In this document: in pieces, positions 56,379 to 64,000 of the stretch | Numbering within the stretch: position 1 is the first letter of the stretch | How the letters are laid out: each line of letters opens with the position of its first letter | Origin: Mytilus californianus | Taxonomy: Eukaryota > Mollusca > Bivalvia > Mytilida > Mytilidae | Length of the DNA stretch: 64,000 nt | Assembly (NCBI RefSeq): GCF_021869535.1 | Contig: NW_026262679.1 | Coordinates: forward strand, 83,759,143-83,823,142 | Direction: 5' to 3' | Program-made: the position numbers and the translations under genes | The notes under the pieces: model-generated | What the model saw: only the letters and a program-made list of their open reading frames with translations | What the model was told of the DNA's origin: nothing | The model's database searches: none

Positions 56379-58197
56379 GGAAGAATGGGATGAATGTGCC
56401 ATAAGGGAAACAGAAGAGGAGACTGGTGTCAAACTGAAAAATATGAAATCTGTAACAGTAATGAACTGTATCATACCAGAGGAAAACTATCATTATATAG
56501 AAATATTTATGCAGGGAGAAGTGGATACAACTATTTTACGCGAACCAAAAAATATGGAGCCTGAAAAATGTGAAGGTAAGTTACTGCTGGTACTAAATAT
56601 GTAATGTTAAGTCCAAGGTTAATGTTATACTTTAGATACATGTGTCAATATACTTGTTTAGCCTTATAAACATTTTCTAATCATTATACAACAGTGTATT
56701 AAAGAATAAGTAGCATATGAGTAGTAGTCTTGGGTAACATGCACAAGTTTTGATAACCAGGTTTAAATCCTAAGGGGGCTAGGATGAAATTTGAAAAAAA
56801 GGCAGGACAGGAGTTTTGAGTAAAAAAAAAAGGCAGGATGAGCAACTTGGTAAAAAAATAGGCAGGATGACAATTTATGTATAAAAAGTCAGGATAAACT
56901 AATAAAAAAAAGCAGGACCGAATAGAGTGAAAAATAAAAAGGCAGGACAGAGATAACAACTAAAAATAAATGCAGGACAAAATTTTTCATCCTAGCCCCC
57001 CCCCCCCCCCCCCCATAAAAATCAAATGGTAGCTCCCTAATTAACCTAATATTGGAAAAAATGTGCACACAACCTTATATACTGACAGTTTTGCTTTTTT
57101 TTGCAAAATTCGGAAATCACTTGCTAGCAAATGTGGACAAAATTTGTTAAAGTCAAGCTACCAACATGATGACAACTAACATTAATGGGCTAGGACATAA
57201 AACAGGCACATGATATTATTTTATTCTTATTCAAAAGTGCTCTCTACTACAGGAAGAGTAGCCATAGCTGTTGTTTGATATCTCTGGCTTAAGACTCGCC
57301 TCAAAAAAAGATAATCTGGCAGGGATTTTATTTGCTTCTCTGTTAAGATTATTTAAATTTCAATTGGTTCACTCTTAATGTATAAAAATCGAAGTTTTCT
57401 TGTTATTTTCATGACAAAATACCATAAACTATCTGATATAATTACATCTTAAGTTTTTTTATTCTACTCTCTGTAAGTCAGGACATCTAACCTTTGACAT
57501 GATAGTTATAGAAACTTTGTTGAGTCAAAGAACTATTCAGTGATGTGCACATGCTTTACAGCAACTTTCATCCATGGGCAATCAAAACTTTTATATATTT
57601 TAAATGCTAAAGTTCACATATAGTTAGCTAAAGAATAATGGCATTTTTGTTTTTGAAAGTGACTTTATCAGCAAGAATATCAATCAAGCCTGCATTCGAA
57701 CTGAAGAAGTCCGTATCAAAAAATAAAAAACCATTATTCTTTTTATTGGCAATTTTGTCTTAACAATATGTTTTTTTGTCTGAAAATGTGAAATAAAATG
57801 AAATAGAAAGTAAAACTATTTTTACGTGTACAAAACGTTGTGATATTTGTTCGGTTGTATAAATTATGTCGCCTGCATTTCATTGATAAATTGACGCGAT
57901 GTCATTGCCTAATATTTTTGAGTATCAGGTACTGTTCATGATGTAGAAAAATAATAGGCAGTAAGATCAAAGGAAAAATTTACAAATTGCCGATTACAGA
58001 AAGCAAATTTAACAGCAGTAAGATTTCATTACTCTGTTAAATGGATACATAGACACATGTGATTATTATTTTTTTGTTTTTTACCAGGTTGGGAATGGTT
58101 GTATTGGGATGATAAGATACCTCTAGATCGATTATTCAGACCACTTCAGATGTTTATACAAAATGGCTACAATCCATTCAAGACTGAACAACATTAA
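56379..58197 (+). CDS. NUDT15: NUDT15-like Nudix hydrolase, last two exons (partial)
   Basis: Exons 56379-56575 and 58088-58197, joined GAAG/GTAAGT...TTTTTTACCAG/GT in phase 1. The first carries the second half of the Nudix box, EEWDECAIRETEEETGV (REUXEEXGU intact, metal-binding glutamates present), then ENYHYIEIFMQGEVD and EPEKCEG. The second encodes WEWLYWDD ... NGYNPFKTEQH and a stop. NUDT15 cleaves modified or thio-purine nucleoside triphosphates to monophosphates, removing them from the nucleotide pool (established for human). The 5' exons, which should encode the GG(H)LEFG half of the box and the N-terminus, are not visible upstream. They may be far upstream, missing or lost, so activity is uncertain. 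A repeat (56774-57042) lies in the intron. Confidence 0.8.
56774..57042 (+). mobile_element. GGCAGGA-motif element in the Nudix intron
   Basis: Same family as 11257-11491. Outer inverted ends are GGGGGCTAGGATGAAA and TTTTCATCCTAGCCCCC, with a C run of about 20 at the right. Confidence 0.75.
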
Positions 58198-58221
58198 ATA
58201 TGTAGTAACATTGCCATTATG

Positions 58222-58382
58222 AGGGTCTGGTTGGGGTATACAGATAGAGAATAACGTTAAAAAGTTTTCATTATAAAGGGCAAAAATATAATGAAAAGAA
58301 ATAGGCAAAAAATACAGAATAAAGAAAAATGGCCAAAAAAAATTTGAGGAATACAGAAACGAAGGACGCCCATCCAGACCCT
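58222..58382 (+). mobile_element. hAT-like MITE, short relative of 51892-52114
   Basis: 161 bp with ends AGGGTCTGGTTGGGG and the complement of AGGGTCTGGATGGGC. Flanking 8-mers CCATTATG and AATTTATG agree at 5 of 8 positions. It lies 25 bp after the Nudix stop codon. Confidence 0.65.
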
Positions 58383-58740
58383 AATTTATGGGAATATGGA
58401 ATAATTGCCTTATGAGAAGCTTGTTTGATCTCAAGGCATTCTATATAAAAAAAACAGATGCTACTATTATTTGGAGAAATACATGGACTTCATCATACAA
58501 ACTGTGATAAACTTATAAACATTTATACTAGCATTTGTTTATTATATATACTATTGTTTTTAAAGATATTTTCTACATCTATACCTTTCATACTGTTTAG
58601 TTTTATTGCTTAAGGAAAACATTTCTACAAGTAAATGGCATATTTATCACACACATGCTGAGGAAACACCTTTTTATATTGAGTTACTGACAAACTAATA
58701 ACACTGACTAAGAAACACCTTTTCAAAACAAATAACTAAC

Positions 58741-58907
58741 CAGTGGCTGATCCAGAAATTTTCATAAGTGGGGGCCCACTGACTGCCTAAGACGGGGCCC
58801 ACTTCAGTCATGCTTCAGTGATTCCCTATATTATCAACCAAATTTTACCCCAAAAAGGGGGGGCCCGAGCCCCCCCCCCCCCCCCCCCCCCCATAAACCC
58901 GCCTCTG
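58741..58907 (+). mobile_element. CAGTGGCTGATCCAG MITE with 5-bp target duplication
   Basis: 167 bp ending in AAACCCGCCTCTG after a run of about 22 C, flanked by CTAAC on both sides. Its ends are related to those at 22192-22357 (CAGNGGCGGATCCAG). Confidence 0.75.
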
Positions 58908-59427
58908 CTAACAAATATAAACACACCAACTGATGAAAGACCTTTCTTGATAACTTGATTGATTTGTCTTTTGTGATGCCACTTGGCCACATTGTGGCAG
59001 CCAGTTTTAATTGGTGTCAGAAACTGGATTACCTGATGATAACCATCGACCTTCAGCAGGAAAGCCTGCGATCCTAGTCAATTAAAATCAGAGTCTCTAA
59101 CTCACCTTGCCTCGAGCTAGTTTTCCAACTCACAACCATCACACTATTGACAGGCTAGTGGTCATTGTAGATGAACTACTTAAACCAATCAGCCACCCAG
59201 GCCCTAACAATTTAAATTACTAATTTCGAAAACACTGTTTCATCATGAATAAATGACAACTTTAATTTTGAGAAAATCCTTTCTTCCACTGTAATACAAG
59301 TACCTGACAAATTTATAACACTTACAGAGGAAACATCATTCTACAACAAGTAACTGAAAATAGAAGCGCACCTGTGCCTGCATTGCTCAACTAATGAGAA
59401 AAATTTAAGCTAGCTCTTATATAAAAA

Positions 59428-59545
59428 AAAGATGTGGTATGATTGCTAATTAAACTCTCCACCAGAAACCAAATGATGTAGAAGTAAGCAACTATAGGTC
59501 ACTGTACTGCCTTCAACAATGAGCAAGATTTTATATACCAGACAA
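59428..59545 (+). repeat. Partial R1 copy
   Basis: AAAGATGTGGTATGATTGC to CTGCCTTCAACAATGAGC, truncated at the 3' side. Confidence 0.7.
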
Positions 59546-59829
59546 AACAGCAAAAAACAGTAGAACAGGGGCAACAACTCATAAACAGGTTCTCAGATTT
59601 TCTGATATTTTCAGAACAGATAAAGTGTCATGCTGACCATTCTTGCAATTTAAACTTCTAACCTTGCTAATATGTGAAAATTGGAAAATTGAAAACAATT
59701 TTGTTTCAGCGTCAATAACTCCAAAACAGGTTAAAAGATTTTTCTGAATTGTTCAGGGTAGAAAGATCTTGTCATTCTGATCATTTACGCAATAACTTTT
59801 AACCTAGCTCCTGTAGTTTATATGATAAA

Positions 59830-60025
59830 AGCAGAGGTCCAACCCTGAACAGTTGGGGCAAAAATGGACGCAATATTCGCGCTTAATACAGGTCTGAATT
59901 TGGATTGTAATTAAAAAATCGACACATAAAAGGTTTCTGAGACAGAATAACTGTAGTCAAAGAACATAGAATTGGTTATATGATTTGAATTTATATTCAA
60001 TTTTTTGTTTTTGTGCAATACACTT
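59830..60025 (+). repeat. R3 repeat, third copy
   Basis: GCAGAGGTCCAACCCTGAAC to CACTTTGCTGTTGCG, a diverged relative of 39141-39400. Confidence 0.7.
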
Positions 60026-60039
60026 TGCTGTTGCGAATT

Positions 60040-60275
60040 GACCCCCCCTCCCCCCCACAAAAAAAAAAATTTACCCCCCCCTTTTTTTTTTAGCTTTTTT
60101 GCAATACACTATGCTGCTGCGTATTAAACATCCCCCCCCCCCCCCACTTTTTTTTTGCCAAAAAAATAATATTTGAAGAATTTTTTTTTAATTTCTGAAA
60201 TCTGAAATGAGAAAAAATTGACACCCCACAATTTCTTTTTACCCCCCCCCCCCCTTTTTCCCCCAAAAAAATTCT
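60040..60275. repeat. Homopolymer-rich stretch (C, T and A runs)
   Basis: Alternating runs of 7-15 C, A and T. No structure beyond that; frames here are compositional artefacts. Confidence 0.7.
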
Positions 60276-60541
60276 TTCCCTCAAGATATGGTCATAATCT
60301 CAATTCAAATTTCCAATGGAGTTTGCAACCATAATTACCCATTTGAATTTACCATAGTGCTAACTTAATCTATTTTATAATAGAATTTGAAATATGGTGT
60401 CAAATCTTTCATATGGATTTTTTTGTAAAATAAAAAAGATGCAACATTTGCAGATATTTTTACTGGTCTTCCTTTATAAATATGCATTTCTTTAGGGGTA
60501 AATTCAGTAAATAAATATACGTCATCAGGGACCGCCCATTT

Positions 60542-60993
60542 GGTCCAAGGACACAGTTATCGTCCTTTGGTTTTCGTTGTCTACGAATATAGTCCCTAGT
60601 GTGAACAGTGTATAACTTGCATTTTTTTTTGATACACTTTCCCAATTTATTTCTTGATATTTTATGCATGAAATATTAAGTAAGGGGATGACATTACATG
60701 TTAAAAAAATTTGGGTGCTAAATCTTTATGTTAAGTAGTGATTTGGTCCAGTTAAAAAAGGTCAAAAATTAGAATGTCTGAAGCTGTCAAACTGAATTTT
60801 AGCCCCCCTTAACACAGAATTGTCAATATTTTAAGTTAGAGCTGGTAGAAGTTTCTATAATTTTGATATTATTTGTATCAATAGTAGTACACTACACTGT
60901 AAAAATCTTTTTGAGATAGAGCAGGTGCGATTTTTTTAATTTGAATTTATTGTCTAAAAGAAATGCACTACGAAATAACTGTGTTCTCGGGCC
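60542..60993 (+). mobile_element. 452-bp inverted-ended element U, copy 1
   Basis: Ends GGTCCAAGGACACAGTTAT and the complement of GGCCCGAGAACACAGTTAT (16 of 19 alike). No transposase. Copy 2 at 62290-62741 has the same length and is nearly identical. Left flank CCCATTT, right flank TAAGAGAT. Confidence 0.75.
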
Positions 60994-62289
60994 TAAGAGA
61001 TGAATTCTGTAAATATAGATTCTGTACTTTGGCAACTTTCCTGAATGGTTTGCTGGTTTCAATTTGTCAAACTCAATAAAAGTAAAGGATTTACATCTTT
61101 GTTTGACAGAAATTCTGTTAAAATGTCCCATTTTGGCATTATACGGCTAAAATAAGCATTTTAAAGCAGTTTCCATTTTATGCCTAAGAGCCATGCTGAC
61201 TTTCTATCTGACAGCTTTTTATGTTCCTGATATTTGTGTTTCTATGCTTAAATCAAATTTAATTAACCATTTGTGAACTCGGAATCTAGAGAAAAGTAGA
61301 TTATCACAGAAAAAATGTGCAGAATATTTGTATTTATGTTCCTGGTTAAACGGCCTGTTTGATGTATGTGAAATGTGAAGAGCTTTGTACATAAAATCTG
61401 TAATCCATCACAAATATTTCACTAAATCTGTAAAAAAAAACACTTTACAATGATCAGTACACTCTATTCATTTGATATGCTACCATAATTTTCTTCTTTA
61501 GGATAGTAAGTGGTTCAAATATATGCCAAATGAGACTAAAACTACATGCAAGTTTTCCATTGAAAAGTGAAAAACTGGTCATTAGACCATACTGTCTGCA
61601 AAAAAAAGTTGAATTCAAGAGTCCTTTTGCAATTAGACTTCTTGTATCATGACATCTTAGCATAGAAATGAGCAAAAAGTAACAAATTTCAATTTCTTAT
61701 AGCCTCTGTGTGCATTTTTATATGTAAATATGGGCTACGGCCTAAATCAACTCTAAATAATTCTCAGTCTTACATGGCCTAAGACCATTTTATACTCATG
61801 TGGTATGCTTTTTGTAACTTTTCTTTACATTTAAAGTACATTTAATATATATGGAAGAATAATGTATGGTTAAAAAACTTCAAAAACTTCAAATTGGTTG
61901 AAAAAAATGCATGTTTATGTAAGGCTTCCCTTAATTCGAAAATCTCTATTTTCAGGCACAGGCTCATATAAATTTGACTTTTGAATAACTGTAATAAATC
62001 TGATAAATCAAATGAGTGTTCCGTTGCTTTTAATACTTATTATATTAAATTCAAGAGTATTTAAAAAGCAAATTTTTGCAATATTTAATTCTTTTAGGCC
62101 AAAATCTTGACAGTTGAAAATATTTGATTTAAACGTCAAAAATAAACCACCAAATTTCAATATTAAAATGGCCCTAGTTTCTATAATATATATCCTATGG
62201 CCATGAAACTTGGCCAACTATCTTATAATTGCATAAGCTTAGGTCATGCAAAGTTTTATTAAAATTGGTCAAGTCTTTCTATCCTATTA
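60994..62289. other. Segment between the two U elements
   Basis: 1.3 kb of AT-rich DNA without a frame I trust (short ones at 61454-61675 and 62008-62217, both -). The phrase CCATGAAACTTGGCCAAC near 62201 resembles wording common in mussel repeats. Confidence 0.4.
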
Positions 62290-62741
62290 GGTCCAAGGAC
62301 ACAGTTATCGTCCTTTGGTTTTCGTTGTCTACGAATATAGTCCCTAGTGTGAACAGTGTATAACTTGCATTTTTTTTGGATACACTTTCCCAATTTATTT
62401 CTTGATATTTTATGCTTGAAATATTAAGTAAGGGGATGAAATTACATGTTAAAAAAATTTGGGTGCTGAATCTTTATGTTAAGTAGTGATTTGGTCCAGT
62501 TAAAAAAGGTCAAAAATTAGAATGTCTGAAGCTGTCAAACTGAATTTTAGCCCCCCTTAACACAGAATTGTCAATATTTTGAGTTAGAGCTGGTAGAAGT
62601 TTCTATAATTTTGATATTATTTGTATCAATAGTAGTACACTACACTGTAAAAATCTTTTTGAGATAGAGCAGGTGCGATTTTTTTAATTTGAATTTATTG
62701 TCTAAAAGAAATGCACTACGAAATAACTGTGTTCTCGGGCC
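62290..62741 (+). mobile_element. 452-bp inverted-ended element U, copy 2
   Basis: Nearly identical to 60542-60993, direct orientation, offset 1748 bp. Left flank TCCTATTA, right flank ATTTGGGG. Confidence 0.75.
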
Positions 62742-64000
62742 ATTTGGGGGAGAGCTTTCTGTACAAAACTGAAGTCCTGTGCTCTTCTGATTGGTAGATA
62801 ATGTTTGTAATAAATATTTTTTGATAGATGGATCAAAACTAGAGTTAAAAAAAATTAAAAAATGAATGCTGAATGTACTAAATTTTTTTACTACAGGGTT
62901 GAAAAGTAATGGGGGTCAGTAAAGGAATTAAGTGCGAATCTACAGTGTTTGTAAACAAGGCCATGTGAATGCCCAAAAATGCCGCATGACCCTATGTTTT
63001 TATTGTTGCAAAAGATAGGGCTACATTTGTACTTTCATGAATGATATATGAAAGCTTCCAATTTCTAAAGGTAAATCTGGTATAAATTTAATTCAAGACA
63101 TAGATTAGCATTAAAGTCAATGGGAGATTTTTTACTGAATTTACCCCTATAGGAAAATATGCACTCTGTCACTGTACTTGTTCAAGGCCACACAATAATC
63201 ACAAAACTCATTTCCTGTAAATATTAATGCAATGGAAGCCTTTTGGAACCAGTTAAAGTTGTTTTTATACAAATTTCTATGTTTAACCGCGGCTTTCCAG
63301 GATGCTCTGAGTGTACTGTGGGAGGAAGCATGGGGTATATGGTAAAAAATCAGTTTTGTGTCCAGATTGAAAGAAACAATAGAAATTACACATGAGAGTT
63401 ATGATATTATTAAAAGGCATGAATATTTTCCCCATTTTAAATCACATTTGAACATATTTCTCCTAATAATGTGTAAAATCATATGGAAAATCAGAATTAC
63501 CTCCCTTTGACATAGTGTATTTTTTTCAGCAGTGTTCCCCATGTTAAGTTGTAGATCATGTTGTAAATAAGCACTTTTCAAGTATTTTAACACTCGAATA
63601 ATCTGACCGTATGAAGATATTCATTTATATTTACATAATTCATTGCGTTTCTTTAAGTAAAAAAAAATACTAGACAACTTTTCATTATTATATACCCTTC
63701 ATCTATAAAACTAGTGTTGAAATGTTTGTAATTGGATTGCTATGTTAAATAATTGCTTTTTAATATTCTAAATTGTTACTTTTATGTTCCAAATGCAAAG
63801 TTTGGTCATACCCATTCTTATTTTTTTCATATTTGGCACTTTTTTCTACTTCAGTTTTGTCCGTCTAGTTTTGGCGAAGAAACCATCCTGATGTTGGGGT
63901 AACAGGAATTTCTGCAGAGTGGTTATCAATGACATTTTGTGAAATTTACAAGTAATTTAAACACAGATTTAGTAAAATGAAACATAATTGTTGTTTTTTA
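62742..64000. other. Intergenic, nothing recognised
   Basis: AT-rich DNA. TTTACTGAATTTACCCCTA (63131-63149) is the exact reverse complement of 60493-60511. No gene recognised. Confidence 0.4.

Noticed and set aside
60542-62741. LTR retrotransposon with 452-bp LTRs
   Set aside because: The repeats have their own inverted ends rather than TG...CA, and the 1.3-kb interior shows no gag, pol, primer site or polypurine tract.

Overview
The window is animal nuclear DNA, most likely from a marine mussel (Mytilus or a close relative). I infer this from three things: spliced genes with GT/AG introns, high A+T content, and several dispersed repeat families that I recall as typical of Mytilus. No database search was possible, so the species call and the family names rest on memory and on what the sequence shows. 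Gene density is very low. Only three loci can be named from protein motifs: a C1orf43/NICE-3 homologue (+, 9893-15087, five exons, 292 aa), an intronless cholesterol 25-hydroxylase-like enzyme (-, 49481-50410, 309 aa) and the 3' part of a NUDT15-like Nudix hydrolase (+, 56379-58197). A decayed relative of the Nudix gene lies just upstream (52915-54095). The three loci have unrelated roles and share no visible operon-like or pathway logic.

Layout. 1-9700: repeats only. They include the 3' part of a Penelope-like retroelement, a TTAA-flanked inverted-repeat element nested inside a second element that carries a GATATC palindrome array, an element with a perfect 8-bp target-site duplication, and a 192-bp tandem array ending just upstream of C1orf43. 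9893-15087: C1orf43, with four further repeat insertions in its introns. 15315-32206: an 8.3-8.6 kb direct tandem duplication (A1/A2) without a recognisable gene, full of small DNA elements and a tRNA-derived SINE. 33880-35034: remains of a non-LTR retrotransposon. 35035-45430: a second direct duplication (about 5 kb, B1/B2), each copy holding a broken Penelope-like element and a roughly 160-bp tandem array, separated by a 467-bp spacer with a long near-perfect palindrome. 45431-49480: no gene, but a cluster of five related stem-loop motifs. 49481-50410: the hydroxylase. 50411-58200: small elements, two more retrotransposon RT remnants and the Nudix loci. 58200-64000: repeats, including two 452-bp inverted-repeat elements arranged like the ends of a composite transposon.

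The main theme is recent small-scale genome remodelling. Because A1/A2 and B1/B2 can be compared, several insertions can be dated relative to the duplications, and target-site duplications can be read for many elements (5 bp, 6 bp, 8 bp, 10 bp, TTAA). The least ordinary set is a group of 78-95 bp palindromic micro-elements with 8-10 bp target duplications. Near-identical neighbouring copies in a heterozygous mollusc may also be an assembly artefact; this caveat applies to both large duplications.
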